Below, piece by piece: positions 54,130 through 63,024 of a DNA stretch of 64,000 nucleotides. The notes beneath the pieces were generated by a model. That model saw nothing but the letters and a program-made list of their open reading frames with translations. It searched no databases and was not told where the DNA came from. This stretch comes from Exiguobacterium sp. TNDT2 (GTDB lineage: Bacteria; Bacillota; Bacilli; Exiguobacteriales; Exiguobacteriaceae). The DNA lies in the NCBI RefSeq assembly GCF_003331145.1, contig NZ_QLVE01000004.1, positions 186,001 to 250,000 on the forward strand, given 5' to 3'. The position numbers were made by a program, and so were the translations under genes. How positions within the stretch are numbered: the first letter of the stretch is position 1; each line of letters opens with the position of its first letter.

Positions 54130-55398
54130 ATGATTACGGATCAAGAAAAAGGTCATCAAAAACGAAAAAACATCCTTGAATCGACACAAGAAGTGATACA
54201 CGAGGCGCTTGAAAAACTCGGGTATCCAGAAGAGATGTACGAGCTCTTGAAAGAGCCGCTTCGGATGTTGACCGTCCGCATCCCGGTACGTATGGATGAT
54301 GGATCGACAAAAATTTTCACAGGATATCGGGCCCAACATAACGATGCCGTCGGACCGACGAAAGGTGGAATCCGGTTCCATCCGAGCGTGACGGAAGTCG
54401 AAGTGAAGGCGTTGTCGGTCTGGATGAGCTTGAAAGCCGGCATCGTCGACCTTCCATATGGCGGCGGTAAAGGTGGAATCGTCTGTGATCCGCGTGAGAT
54501 GAGTTTCCGTGAAATTGAACGATTGAGCCGAGGTTATGTCCGGGCCATCAGTCAATTCGTCGGGCCGACAAAAGATATCCCGGCGCCGGACGTGTTTACG
54601 AATTCGCAAATCATGGCATGGATGATGGATGAGTACAGCCGCATCGATGAATTCAACTCACCTGGTTTCATCACCGGTAAACCGCTCGTCCTTGGCGGTT
54701 CGCATGGACGTGAGACGGCGACGGCAAAAGGTGTCGCCATCATGATCCGAGAGGCTGCGCTGCGCCGAGGGATCGAACTGAAAGGGGCGCGTGTCGTCGT
54801 CCAAGGGTTCGGGAACGCCGGAAGCTTCTTATCGAAGTTCATGCATGACGCCGGGGCGAAAGTCATCGCCGTCAGCGATGCGTACGGTGCGATTCATGAC
54901 GAGAACGGTCTCGACATCCCGTATCTTCTCGATCGTCGAGATTCGTTCGGGACGATCTCGACGCTCTTCAAGAACACGATTTCGAACAAAGAGATGCTTG
55001 AACTCGACTGTGACATTTTGGTCCCGGCCGCGATCGAGAACCAAATCACCGAGGACAATGCCGATAATATCAAAGCATCGATCGTCGTCGAGGCCGCCAA
55101 CGGACCGACGACGAACGAAGCGACCCGCATCTTGACGGAACGCGGCATCCTGCTCGTTCCAGACGTGCTCGCGTCGAGCGGCGGGGTGACGGTCTCGTAC
55201 TTCGAATGGGTCCAAAACAACCAAGGTTACTATTGGACAGAAGAGGAAGTGGAAGAGAAGCTTGAAAAAGTGCTCGTCCACTCGTTCAATACGGTATACA
55301 ACACCTCGTCGGCGCGTAAAGTCGACATGCGTCTCGCTGCCTATATGGTCGGTGTGCGTAAGATGGCGGAAGCGTCGCGTTTCCGCGGTTGGGTATAA
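54130..55398 (+). CDS. gudB: NAD-type glutamate dehydrogenase
   Basis: Catabolic glutamate dehydrogenase, glutamate to 2-oxoglutarate and ammonia. The 422-residue protein is very close in pattern to B. subtilis GudB: the active-site segment DLPYGGGKGGIVCDPREMS with the catalytic lysine, FTNSQIMAWMMDEYSRID, and the nucleotide fold VVVQGFGNAGSFL near residue 220. The region EVEVKALSVWMS has a single VKA, so it lacks the 9-base duplication that inactivates GudB in laboratory B. subtilis, and the enzyme should be active. GGGGAGG precedes the ATG. Confidence 0.96.
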   Translation: MITDQEKGHQKRKNILESTQEVIHEALEKLGYPEEMYELLKEPLRMLTVRIPVRMDDGSTKIFTGYRAQHNDAVGPTKGGIRFHPSVTEVEVKALSVWMSLKAGIVDLPYGGGKGGIVCDPREMSFREIERLSRGYVRAISQFVGPTKDIPAPDVFTNSQIMAWMMDEYSRIDEFNSPGFITGKPLVLGGSHGRETATAKGVAIMIREAALRRGIELKGARVVVQGFGNAGSFLSKFMHDAGAKVIAVSDAYGAIHDENGLDIPYLLDRRDSFGTISTLFKNTISNKEMLELDCDILVPAAIENQITEDNADNIKASIVVEAANGPTTNEATRILTERGILLVPDVLASSGGVTVSYFEWVQNNQGYYWTEEEVEEKLEKVLVHSFNTVYNTSSARKVDMRLAAYMVGVRKMAEASRFRGWV

Positions 55399-55400
55399 CA

Positions 55401-55440
55401 AAAGAGAGGGAAGACCTGAAACCAGGTCTTCCCTCTCTTT
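55401..55440. terminator. Bidirectional terminator between gudB and ypdA
   Basis: A perfect 18-bp stem, AAAGAGAGGGAAGACCTG with its complement, has a four-base loop. A and T runs at its ends serve both converging genes. Confidence 0.95.
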
Positions 55441-55442
55441 GT

Positions 55443-56429
55443 TTATGATGTGACACCGTTGCGCTCCTGAAGCGTCTCGGCGATCGCTTGCCCATGGAAA
55501 CGGCCGTTCTCGATAAAGATCTTATTGGCGTCATTTCCGGCGGCGACGACACCGGCGATGAACAAGCCGTCGACGTTCGTCTCGAACGTCGACTCGTCAA
55601 ACGCGGGCACGCCTGTCTCCTCGTCGACTTGAACCCCGGCATCGGCGAACAACCCATGGTCGGGCAAGTAGCCCGTCATGGCGAGGACGTGGTCCGTCTC
55701 GAGTCGATGTTCTTCGCCGTGTTGACGATAGACGACGTGATGCGGCTCGATGCGCACGATTTCCGCTTCGAGCTCAAGGCGGACTTTGTCGTGACGGACG
55801 AGCGAGTCGAACGTCGGCAGAACCCATGGTTTGACGGACGGACTGTAGCCGTCGCCGCGATAGAGCACCGTGACATACGCGCCGGCCTTTTCAAGCTCGA
55901 TGGCCGCGTCGACGGCGGAGTTCTTCCCGCCGATGACCGTGACACGCTGCCGATAGAACGGATGCGCCTCTTTGAAGTAATGGGCGACGTGCGGCAATTC
56001 TTCACCTGGGACGTCGAGCGTGCGAGGACGGCCGTAATAGCCGGTGGCCAAGATGACGTAGTCGGCCTGGCGCTCTTTGGCACCATCGCGGTCATGGTGT
56101 GACCGAACGACGAAACCGTTCTCGGTCCGCTCGACTGCTTCGACCGTCTCGAATGGTTGGACGTCGAGCCCGGTCCGGCTGACGACTTCTCGGTAATAGA
56201 CGAGCGCGTCTTGACGACGCGGTTTCAAATCTTTACAGATGAACGGGATATCCCCGATTTCAAGCAAATTGGCAGACGAGAAGAACGTCTGATGCGTCGG
56301 ATACCGATAGATGGCGTCGACGATATTACCGCGCTCGATGACCGTGCACGAGATGCCGATACGCTCTAACTCAATCGCAGCCGACAGCCCACACGGTCCG
56401 GCGCCGACGACGATAGCATGTTTATTCAT
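55443..56429 (-). CDS. ypdA: YpdA/Bdr, bacillithiol-disulfide reductase
   Basis: FAD- and NADPH-dependent oxidoreductase that in Bacillales regenerates bacillithiol from its disulfide. The 328-residue protein has the FAD loop VVGAGPCGLSAAIELE at the N terminus, the NADPH loop TVIGGKNSAVDAAIELE near residue 165, and a thioredoxin-reductase-like layout without a CxxC pair. That absence is normal for YpdA. The ATG ends at 56429 after GAGGTGA on the minus strand. It is next to gudB, as in B. subtilis, but convergent. Confidence 0.93.
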   Translation of the reverse strand: MNKHAIVVGAGPCGLSAAIELERIGISCTVIERGNIVDAIYRYPTHQTFFSSANLLEIGDIPFICKDLKPRRQDALVYYREVVSRTGLDVQPFETVEAVERTENGFVVRSHHDRDGAKERQADYVILATGYYGRPRTLDVPGEELPHVAHYFKEAHPFYRQRVTVIGGKNSAVDAAIELEKAGAYVTVLYRGDGYSPSVKPWVLPTFDSLVRHDKVRLELEAEIVRIEPHHVVYRQHGEEHRLETDHVLAMTGYLPDHGLFADAGVQVDEETGVPAFDESTFETNVDGLFIAGVVAAGNDANKIFIENGRFHGQAIAETLQERNGVTS

Positions 56430-56486
56430 TGAAATCACCTCATTCCTCATTGTATGGAAGGACGAATCGGTTGGCAAGTCGTCCAC

Positions 56487-57458
56487 TCATTGTTGGAAGC
56501 TAAAGCTGTGCTCCATGACCGATTGAGACGATCCCGCTTCGAGCTCGATGAGGAGACGAAGTCTTGCTTTTTGCGAGTTCAAGCCGTTCGAGAAGATGAT
56601 GCCCATCTCTTTCAGCTGTTGGCCTCCGCCGACATAGCCGTATACGTCTTGGACGATCCCATTGAAACAACGGCTAACGATGACGACTGGCATCCGTTCG
56701 ACGAGCATCTCGAGCGCCGGAACGATTGAAGGTGGCACGTTCCCTTGGCCGAGCACTTCAAGGACGAGACCATCATAGCCAAGCGCGAGCACAGCCTCAA
56801 TCAAATCTGGTTCCATCCCGGCGACGACTTTCAACACCGCGACCCGTTTCGTGATCGATGGAATCATCTTTGGTTGTTTCGTTGTTGGTTGACTATAGAT
56901 GAGGACGTGGTCTTTTGTGACCATGCCGACGTTCCCGAAATGGACCGATTTGAACGTGTCGACCGAGGACGTATGCGTCTTTGTGACGTTGAATGCGGAG
57001 TGGATTTCTCCGTTGAAGACGACGAGCACGCCTTTTCCGCGCGCCGTGTCACTTTGCGCGACCCTTAGCGCCGTGATGAGATTGAATTCTCCATCAGACC
57101 CGACTTCGTTCGAGGAGCGCATCGCACCGGTCAGAACAATCGGTACTGGTGCACCGAGCGTGATTTGTAGGAAATAAGCCGTCTCTTCGAGCGTGTCGGT
57201 ACCGTGCGTGATGACGACCCCATCGTACGTGTCTTGCGTCAACTGTTGATTGATGAACTGGGCGAGCTCGAGCATTTTTTCCGGTGTCATATGCGGTGAC
57301 GGGATGTTCGAGAAGTGTTTTGTCGTGATGTTGGCGATGTCTGTCGCTTTGGGCAACGTCGCGTCGATCGGATTGACCTCGCTCGGCAAGACATGACCCG
57401 ACCCTGATTGGGACATGGCGATGGTGCCGCCGGTATGGATGAGTAATAAATGCTTCAT
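56487..57458 (-). CDS. ansA: L-asparaginase, cytoplasmic type
   Basis: Hydrolyses asparagine to aspartate and ammonia. The 323-residue protein has the first catalytic threonine in LIHTGGTIAMSQ (Thr12) and the second in VITHGTDTLEETAYF near residue 83. There is no signal peptide, so it should be the cytosolic type I enzyme. The ATG ends at 57458, after GGAGG on the minus strand; the long upstream extension runs into the prsW promoter region. It lies upstream of ypdA with a 57-base gap and is probably co-transcribed with it. Confidence 0.95.
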   Translation of the reverse strand: MKHLLLIHTGGTIAMSQSGSGHVLPSEVNPIDATLPKATDIANITTKHFSNIPSPHMTPEKMLELAQFINQQLTQDTYDGVVITHGTDTLEETAYFLQITLGAPVPIVLTGAMRSSNEVGSDGEFNLITALRVAQSDTARGKGVLVVFNGEIHSAFNVTKTHTSSVDTFKSVHFGNVGMVTKDHVLIYSQPTTKQPKMIPSITKRVAVLKVVAGMEPDLIEAVLALGYDGLVLEVLGQGNVPPSIVPALEMLVERMPVVIVSRCFNGIVQDVYGYVGGGQQLKEMGIIFSNGLNSQKARLRLLIELEAGSSQSVMEHSFSFQQ

Positions 57459-57564
57459 GAGTAACCTCCAACTTTTTTGTGCGTTTCTTCCATTTTCTAG
57501 GTGTATCCTACTTTTTCTTTCCTCCATTTCAGTGTATGCTAAGAAGAGAAAGGAGAGATGCACC

Positions 57565-58221
57565 ATGATTGCAATCGCCTTGTCTGCGGTTGCGCCAGGG
57601 TTCGCCCTTCTTTTCTACTTCTATCTCAGGCATGAACTCGAAGCAGAACCGCTCGGCTATGTGATTCGTTCGTTCGTTGCCGGGGCTATTCTCGTCTTTC
57701 CGATCATGTTCGTGCAGTATGCGTTCGTAGAAGAAGAGGTGCTCGTAGGTCCGTTCTGGAAGGCGTTCGTGGCCACTGCGCTATTAGAAGAATTTTTTAA
57801 GTGGTTCATGATTTATTATACAATATACATACATAAAGTCTTTGATGATTACTACGACGGGATTCTCTATGCGGTTGCTTGTTCACTCGGTTTTGCCACG
57901 TTAGAGAACTTTCTATATTTATGGGTGTACGACTCGCTCGAAATCGCGATTTGGCGCGCCATCCTGCCGGTGAGCGGTCATGCGCTTTTTGCCGTCGTCA
58001 TGGGGTTTTGTCTCGGCCGTGCCAAGCATTCCGCTCACGAACGGTTTTGGCTGTTCACGGCGCTCATGGCCGCTACGGTATTACACGGCATGTTTGATTA
58101 TATTTTGCTCATCGAACCGACTAGCAAAGTACCGGCTGTCGTGTATATCGTCGTCCTTTGGATGGTCGCGCTCTTACTCGTTCGTACCGCCAATCGTTCC
58201 AATCATCGCCAATATAAATAG
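57565..58221 (+). CDS. prsW: PrsW, site-1-type membrane protease
   Basis: Intramembrane protease that starts the cleavage of the anti-sigma factor RsiW in B. subtilis. The 218-residue length equals that of B. subtilis PrsW, with several membrane helices and the required Glu75-Glu76 in ALLEEFFKW. Conserved histidines lie at 139 (SGHALFAVV) and 174 (LHGMFDYI). AAAGGAGAG precedes the ATG by 7 bases. The gene for the second protease of this cascade, rseP, is at 15678; no anti-sigma factor gene is in the window. Confidence 0.93.
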   Translation: MIAIALSAVAPGFALLFYFYLRHELEAEPLGYVIRSFVAGAILVFPIMFVQYAFVEEEVLVGPFWKAFVATALLEEFFKWFMIYYTIYIHKVFDDYYDGILYAVACSLGFATLENFLYLWVYDSLEIAIWRAILPVSGHALFAVVMGFCLGRAKHSAHERFWLFTALMAATVLHGMFDYILLIEPTSKVPAVVYIVVLWMVALLLVRTANRSNHRQYK

Positions 58222-58240
58222 AATAAAGGGGAATCGTTTC

Positions 58241-58906
58241 ATGTTAAAAGAAGGTCAAGAGTTACGGGTGGAAGTTGAAGGGAGAAAAGAAGGCAAGACG
58301 AAGATCGCGGCCATCCATGATCAAATCGTTTGGATCGAGTCTCCGAGCGAGATGGATACGCTAAAAACATTTTTCTTGCATGAAGACGAATCGATGCGCG
58401 TTTATTTTTTCAAAGGGGAAGAACAACTGTATGCCTTTGACACGGTCGTATCGAGACGAGTAAGCGATGCGCAACTCATCCTGCGCTACGCCTTTACTTT
58501 GCCCGAGGAAAAGAAAATAAAGCGTGTGCAGCGTCGCGAGTATTTGCGCGTCCCGGAAATGATTAACGTGACGGTTTCTGCTAAAGATGGTCAGGCGTTC
58601 CCGTCATTTGAGACGACGTCGCTCGACGTGTCGGCCGGCGGCATGCGTATTGTGGCGAACCGAGCGCCCATTGCGATCGATGAGTCGCTCATCGTCATGT
58701 TCCACATCTCAGACGACCGCGGCGTTCCCCAAACGTTCCGCGTCAAAAGCCGTCTCGTTCGGATTCAAGAACAGACGACGAAGCAAGAGTTGTCACTTTG
58801 CTTTGAAGAATTGTCACACCGCGACCAGGAAATTATTTTACGCTATTGTTTCCGCGCCCAATTAGAAGCAAGGAAACGGACTGGCTCTGTATTTTCTTCA
58901 CGGTAA
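58241..58906 (+). CDS. PilZ-domain c-di-GMP receptor (YpfA/MotI-like)
   Basis: Flagellar brake protein family: an N-terminal YcgR-like domain followed by PilZ. B. subtilis MotI (YpfA), at the same locus before cmk, binds c-di-GMP and disengages the flagellar motor. The 221-residue product has the c-di-GMP-binding RxxxR in VQRREYLRVPE near residue 92 and DxSxxG in SLDVSAGGMRI near residue 128, so binding residues are intact. The ATG at 58241 follows AAAGGGG. The window also holds flagellar genes, which fits a role in motility. Confidence 0.9.
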   Translation: MLKEGQELRVEVEGRKEGKTKIAAIHDQIVWIESPSEMDTLKTFFLHEDESMRVYFFKGEEQLYAFDTVVSRRVSDAQLILRYAFTLPEEKKIKRVQRREYLRVPEMINVTVSAKDGQAFPSFETTSLDVSAGGMRIVANRAPIAIDESLIVMFHISDDRGVPQTFRVKSRLVRIQEQTTKQELSLCFEELSHRDQEIILRYCFRAQLEARKRTGSVFSSR

Positions 58907-58911
58907 AAAAC

Positions 58912-58920
58912 TGGTATGAT
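58912..58920 (+). promoter_or_regulatory. Extended -10 promoter upstream of cmk
   Basis: TGGTATGAT, a TGn-extended -10, starts just after the motI-like stop codon. The -35 region is poor. Transcription from here would include two hairpins before cmk. Confidence 0.5.
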
Positions 58921-58923
58921 GTT

Positions 58924-58980
58924 CTCGGAACAAATGACCGAGAGGAGGCGGGTATCGGGATGAGCCGATACCCATTTTTT
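58924..58980 (+). promoter_or_regulatory. cmk leader with terminator-like hairpin around a start codon
   Basis: A small stem CTCGG/CCGAG (58924-58942) is followed by GGGTATCGG (58950-58958) and CCGATACCC (58965-58973), a perfect 9-bp stem with loop GATGAG, then A and six T. The in-frame ATG at 58960 lies in the loop, with GAGGAGG upstream at 58942-58948. The second ATG (58981) follows the T-run directly. This has the form of an intrinsic terminator that translation initiation would disrupt. Confidence 0.65.
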
Positions 58981-59658
58981 ATGAATAAACCGTTACAGAT
59001 TGCTTTAGATGGACCAGCAGGGGCTGGGAAAAGCACCATCGCGAAAACACTCGCCAAAAAATTAGGATACGTCTATATCGATACGGGGGCGATTTATCGT
59101 GCCGTCACGTATCGCGCGCTTCAAGACGGTGTCGGGCTTGAAGACGGGCCAATGCTTGCTGCCATGATTGACAAAATGGATTTACGGCTCGTCCCGTCTG
59201 AGAACGGTCAACGCGTGTTCGATGGCGCCGAAGAAGTGACAGACGTCATTCGGACGAATGACGTGACGAACAACGTCAGTTTCGTCGCGCGGCAGCCCGA
59301 AGTACGTGCCGCCCTCATGGACTTGCAACGCGACCTCGCGAGAAAAGGCGGAATCGTCATGGACGGTCGCGACATCGGTACGCACGTCCTACCGAACGCT
59401 GATTTAAAAGTGTATATGACAGCGACGGTCGAAGAACGGGCCCGCCGTCGCCATGAAGAGAACGTGGCAAAAGGGTTACCGAGCGACCTCGAACAATTAC
59501 AACTTGAAATTGCCCTCCGCGACAAGCGCGACTCGGAACGTGAAGTTGCTCCGCTTCGCCAAGCGGACGACGCGCACTTCCTCGATACGACGGAACTGTC
59601 AATCGACGGGGTCGTCGAGGCGATCGAGCAGTTGATGAAACAGGTGATTGAACGATGA
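58960..59658 (+). CDS. cmk: Cytidylate kinase
   Basis: Phosphorylates CMP and dCMP. The P-loop is IALDGPAGAGKST, with the CMP-binding VIMDGRDIGTHVLPNADLK-type segment (MDGRDIGTHV, near residue 133) and the lid arginines. From ATG 58960, which has a Shine-Dalgarno sequence 11 bases upstream, the product is 232 residues. From ATG 58981, which has no such sequence but gives the normal family start MNKPLQIALDGP, it is 225. The start is therefore open. The end overlaps plsC by four bases. Confidence 0.95.
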   Translation: MSRYPFFMNKPLQIALDGPAGAGKSTIAKTLAKKLGYVYIDTGAIYRAVTYRALQDGVGLEDGPMLAAMIDKMDLRLVPSENGQRVFDGAEEVTDVIRTNDVTNNVSFVARQPEVRAALMDLQRDLARKGGIVMDGRDIGTHVLPNADLKVYMTATVEERARRRHEENVAKGLPSDLEQLQLEIALRDKRDSEREVAPLRQADDAHFLDTTELSIDGVVEAIEQLMKQVIER

Positions 59659-60278
59659 AACCACTCAACAATGGACCGTTCGGCATGTATCGCCTCGCAG
59701 TAAGCGTCGTCAAGATCATTCGCAAGTTGAGTTTTCGTGTCGAATATATCGGACTAGAAAACGTCCCACTCGAAGGATCGATGATTGTTTGTTCGAATCA
59801 CCAGTCAAACTGGGACCCGGTGCTACTCGCCGGGGCGATGCCGAAACAGCGCCAGCTTCGTTTCTTCGCAAAAAAAGAGTTGTTTGGAGTGCCGGTATTG
59901 AAACACATTTTGAACCGAGCCGGTCAAATCCCGGTATCACGCGGTGAAGGCGACCGCCAAGCACTACGGGTCGTCTTGCAAAAGTTGAAGGAAGACGAAG
60001 TCATCTCGATTTTTCCGGAAGGAACGCGCTCAAAAGACGGTACGCTCGGTAAAGCACAGGCCGGCGTCGGCTTCTTTGCACTTCGTTCGGACGCTTCGGT
60101 GCTCCCGGTGGCCATCATCGGCACGTACAAGTTCCGCTCCAAGTTGAAAGTCGTGATCGGGGAGCCGATCGATTTGAGCGGATTGAAAACAGAGAAGGCG
60201 AGCGCCCAAACGGCGGCCGATTTGATCATGGCGACGATTGCGGATTTGTACATCCAGCATTCACGGAACGTTCGCTAA
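59655..60278 (+). CDS. plsC: 1-acylglycerol-3-phosphate acyltransferase
   Basis: PlsC makes phosphatidate, the substrate of the CdsA encoded at 13706. The 207-residue protein has the catalytic HxxxxD motif in CSNHQSNWDPVLLAG near residue 55 and the substrate motif IFPEGTRSKDG near residue 118. A single hydrophobic N-terminal stretch could sit on the membrane. It overlaps cmk (ATGA). In B. subtilis ypfD follows cmk directly, so plsC is an insertion relative to that order. Confidence 0.94.
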   Translation: MKPLNNGPFGMYRLAVSVVKIIRKLSFRVEYIGLENVPLEGSMIVCSNHQSNWDPVLLAGAMPKQRQLRFFAKKELFGVPVLKHILNRAGQIPVSRGEGDRQALRVVLQKLKEDEVISIFPEGTRSKDGTLGKAQAGVGFFALRSDASVLPVAIIGTYKFRSKLKVVIGEPIDLSGLKTEKASAQTAADLIMATIADLYIQHSRNVR

Positions 60279-60280
60279 TT

Positions 60281-60418
60281 TCAGGTTTAATCTATTGCTA
60301 GGAAAGGAACTAACCTGATAACACCTTGACAAATCTTTCGAATTATAAGAAGTTTATACTAGGTGTAAGCGCCTTAGGGCGCTCCTTTTTGTACTCATCG
60401 TGAGGGGGTAGTGTTGGA
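60281..60418 (+). promoter_or_regulatory. Leader region of ypfD: inverted repeat, promoter boxes, hairpin
   Basis: TCAGGTT (60281-60287) and AACCTGA (60312-60318) form an inverted repeat after plsC. TTGACA (60326-60331) and TATACT (60355-60360) are both good boxes but 23 bases apart, so the actual promoter pairing is unclear. AGCGCC (60368-60373) pairs with GGCGCT (60378-60383), followed by CCTTTTT, a short attenuator-like hairpin just before the ypfD ribosome binding site. Confidence 0.45.
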
Positions 60419-61567
60419 ATGGTCGAAGAAATGAAAGATATGCCTGATTTTGAAATTAATCGAGGTCAAATTGTGACCGGTACTGTCGTCAAAATCGAGG
60501 ACAAGCAAGCATTAATCGATATCGGTTATAAAACCGAGGCTATTTTACCAATCAGTGAAGTATCAAGCATGCATTTAGACGATTTAAACGAATCACTCCA
60601 TGTTAACGACGAAATCCGTGTCAAAGTCAAAAAGGTCACGGATGAAGAGGTGGTCGTTTCGAAGAAAGACGTCGATGCTGAGGCAGCTTGGGATCAAATC
60701 GTCGCTAAATTCGAATCTGGCGAAGTGTTCGAGGTCATGGTGAAAGACAAGGTCAAAGGTGGACTTGTCGTTGATATCGGAATCCGTGGATTTATTCCGG
60801 CCTCGCTCGTAGAGAACCACTTTGTCGAAGACTTCTCATCCTATTTGAATAAACCGATTACGGTTAAAGTCGTCGAGATCGACCGCGAGAAAAATCGTGT
60901 CATCTTGTCGCATAAAGCGGTTGCCGAAGCCGAAATGAGCGCGAAAAAAGCGGAGACTCTCGAATCGCTCGAGGTCGGTCAAATCATCGAAGGGACGGTC
61001 CAACGTCTCACTGATTTCGGTGCGTTCGTCGATATCGGCGGCGTCGATGGCCTCGTCCACATTTCAGAGATGGCCCATAGCCGGGTAGAAAAACCGAGCG
61101 ACGTTGTGACTGAAGGCGATAAAGTCAAAGTGAAGGTTCTCGGACTCGACCTCGACAACGAGAAAGTGAAGTTGTCGATTAAAGAAACGCAGCCAGGGCC
61201 ATGGGAATCAGTAGAAGGTAAAATTCAGCCTGGGGATGTGCTGAGAGGGAAAGTGAAACGTCTCGTCACGTTCGGTGCTTTCGTAGAGGTCGCGCCGCAA
61301 GTTGAAGGGTTGCTTCACATTTCCCAAATCGCGAATCGTCACATCGCGACACCGTCTGAAGTGTTGTCAGAGGGCCAAGAAGTAATCGTTAAAGTGCTCG
61401 ACGTTCATCTCGACGAGAAGAAAATCTCGCTCTCGATGCGTGCACTCGAGTCGAGTGATTCGACGCGGGAAGACGCGGATCAATCATTGCTTGACGAGTA
61501 TAGTGACCAAGGAGGGTTCTCTGTCTCTGAATTGACAGGTGAGGAGACCTCGGACGATTCTAAATAA
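60419..61567 (+). CDS. ypfD: S1-repeat RNA-binding protein (YpfD, RpsA-like)
   Basis: Homologue of ribosomal protein S1. The 382 residues equal the length of B. subtilis YpfD and hold four S1 domains (about residues 15-85, 103-168, 189-257 and 274-343). The third and fourth carry the strong RNA-binding pattern [20 protein letters not shown] and [20 protein letters not shown]. It has fewer domains than the six-domain proteobacterial S1, and a true ribosomal role in Bacillota is uncertain. GAGGGGG precedes the ATG by 10 bases; a second ATG lies four codons in. Confidence 0.93.
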   Translation: MVEEMKDMPDFEINRGQIVTGTVVKIEDKQALIDIGYKTEAILPISEVSSMHLDDLNESLHVNDEIRVKVKKVTDEEVVVSKKDVDAEAAWDQIVAKFESGEVFEVMVKDKVKGGLVVDIGIRGFIPASLVENHFVEDFSSYLNKPITVKVVEIDREKNRVILSHKAVAEAEMSAKKAETLESLEVGQIIEGTVQRLTDFGAFVDIGGVDGLVHISEMAHSRVEKPSDVVTEGDKVKVKVLGLDLDNEKVKLSIKETQPGPWESVEGKIQPGDVLRGKVKRLVTFGAFVEVAPQVEGLLHISQIANRHIATPSEVLSEGQEVIVKVLDVHLDEKKISLSMRALESSDSTREDADQSLLDEYSDQGGFSVSELTGEETSDDSK

Positions 61568-61578
61568 GATGATCGTTC

Positions 61579-61607
61579 AAGCGGGAGCCAGACTCCCGCT
61601 TCTTTTT
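61579..61607 (+). terminator. Terminator after ypfD
   Basis: AAGCGGGAG pairs with CTCCCGCTT over a five-base loop, followed by C and five T. Confidence 0.93.
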
Positions 61608-61630
61608 GTATGGTCACATAAATTCGCCTG

Positions 61631-61639
61631 TGATATGAT
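61631..61639 (+). promoter_or_regulatory. Extended -10 promoter of der
   Basis: TGATATGAT (TGn plus TATGAT) lies 58 bases before the der ATG. No clear -35 box was found. Confidence 0.5.
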
Positions 61640-61696
61640 AGTACAGTTGCAATTAGAAACGATCAGTTATTGAATGAAAGTTAGAGAGGTGTTTAT

Positions 61697-63007
61697 ATGG
61701 GAATTCCAGCAGTGGCCATCGTTGGCCGTCCGAATATTGGGAAATCCACGATTTTTAACCGGATTATCGGAGATCGCGTGTCGATTGTCGATGATAAGCC
61801 CGGTGTAACACGCGACCGCATTTATGGGACGGGTGAGTGGTTGAACCGTAAGTTTCATTTAATCGACACAGGCGGAATCGAGGTCGGCGATGAGCCGCTC
61901 CTCGTGCAAATGCGGCATCAGGCCGAGCTTGCCATCGATGAGGCGGATGTCATCATCTTCATGGTGAACGGACGCGAAGGCATTACAGCGGCAGACGAAG
62001 AAGTGGCGAACTTGTTGTTCCGTTCAAACAAACCGATTGTCCTCGCCGTCAACAAAGTCGATAACTTCGAGATGCGCGAGCTCATGTATGAGTTTTATTC
62101 ACTCGGATTCGGCGACCCGTTCCCGATCTCAGGGACACACGGTCTCGGTCTCGGTGATTTGCTCGACAAAGTACTCGATTTGGCACCAGATAAAGATGAC
62201 TATGAATACAACGAAGAAGTCATCCAGTTCTCGCTCATCGGACGTCCAAACGTTGGGAAATCGAGCTTGACGAATGCGATTCTCGGTGAAGAACGGGTCA
62301 TCGTCTCGGATATCGCGGGAACGACTCGCGATGCGATCGATACACCGTTCACACGAGATGGCCAAGAGTACGTTATCATCGATACGGCCGGGATGCGCAA
62401 GCGCGGAAAAGTGTATGAATCTACCGAGCGCTACAGCGTCATGCGTGCCCAAAAGGCAATCGAACGTTCGAACGTCGTCCTCGTCGTCATCGACGGCGAA
62501 GAAGGAATCATCGAGCAAGACAAACGCGTCGCCGGGCTTGCCCACGAAGCGGGGAAAGCCATCGTGCTCGTCGTCAACAAGTGGGATGCCGTGGACAAAG
62601 ATGACAAGACGATGAAGAAGATGGAAGAGAAAATCCGTAAGGAGTTCTTGTTCCTCGACTACGCGCCGATTGTCTTCTTGTCGGCTCTCACCTCGAAACG
62701 GCTCCAGACGCTCCTTCCGGTCATCAAGGAAGTGGCCGAGTCGCACCGCCGCCGGATCTCGACGAGCGTCTTGAACGACGTCATCGTCGATGCTGTCGCG
62801 ATGAACCCGACGCCGACGGACAAAGGACAGCGACTCAAAATCAACTACGCGACGCAAGTGGCCATCGAGCCGCCGACGTTCGTGTTGTTCGTCAACGATC
62901 CAGAGTTGCTTCACTTCTCGTACAAACGTTATCTAGACAACCAGATTCGCCGCGCATTTGACTTCACAGGTACACCGATTCATATCGTGGCGCGTCAGAA
63001 AAACTAG
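61697..63007 (+). CDS. der: Der (EngA), ribosome assembly GTPase
   Basis: GTPase with two consecutive G domains, essential for large-subunit assembly. The 436-residue protein has P-loops [14 protein letters not shown] near residue 8 and [14 protein letters not shown] near residue 181, the G3 motifs LIDTGGIE and [11 protein letters not shown], and the G4 motifs NKVD and NKWD. The C-terminal KH-like domain ends [16 protein letters not shown] precedes the ATG. gpsA follows after 17 bases, as in B. subtilis. Confidence 0.97.
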   Translation: MGIPAVAIVGRPNIGKSTIFNRIIGDRVSIVDDKPGVTRDRIYGTGEWLNRKFHLIDTGGIEVGDEPLLVQMRHQAELAIDEADVIIFMVNGREGITAADEEVANLLFRSNKPIVLAVNKVDNFEMRELMYEFYSLGFGDPFPISGTHGLGLGDLLDKVLDLAPDKDDYEYNEEVIQFSLIGRPNVGKSSLTNAILGEERVIVSDIAGTTRDAIDTPFTRDGQEYVIIDTAGMRKRGKVYESTERYSVMRAQKAIERSNVVLVVIDGEEGIIEQDKRVAGLAHEAGKAIVLVVNKWDAVDKDDKTMKKMEEKIRKEFLFLDYAPIVFLSALTSKRLQTLLPVIKEVAESHRRRISTSVLNDVIVDAVAMNPTPTDKGQRLKINYATQVAIEPPTFVLFVNDPELLHFSYKRYLDNQIRRAFDFTGTPIHIVARQKN

Positions 63008-63024
63008 TAATGGGGGTGCCTTCT

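Noticed and set aside
54380-54440. Cryptic (inactivated) gudB as in laboratory B. subtilis
   Set aside because: The VKA codons occur once, so the inactivating 9-base duplication is not present and the frame is intact.
55488-56102. A 204-codon plus-strand frame opposite ypdA
   Set aside because: ypdA on the minus strand is a clear, full-length family member with its own ribosome binding site; the plus frame has none.
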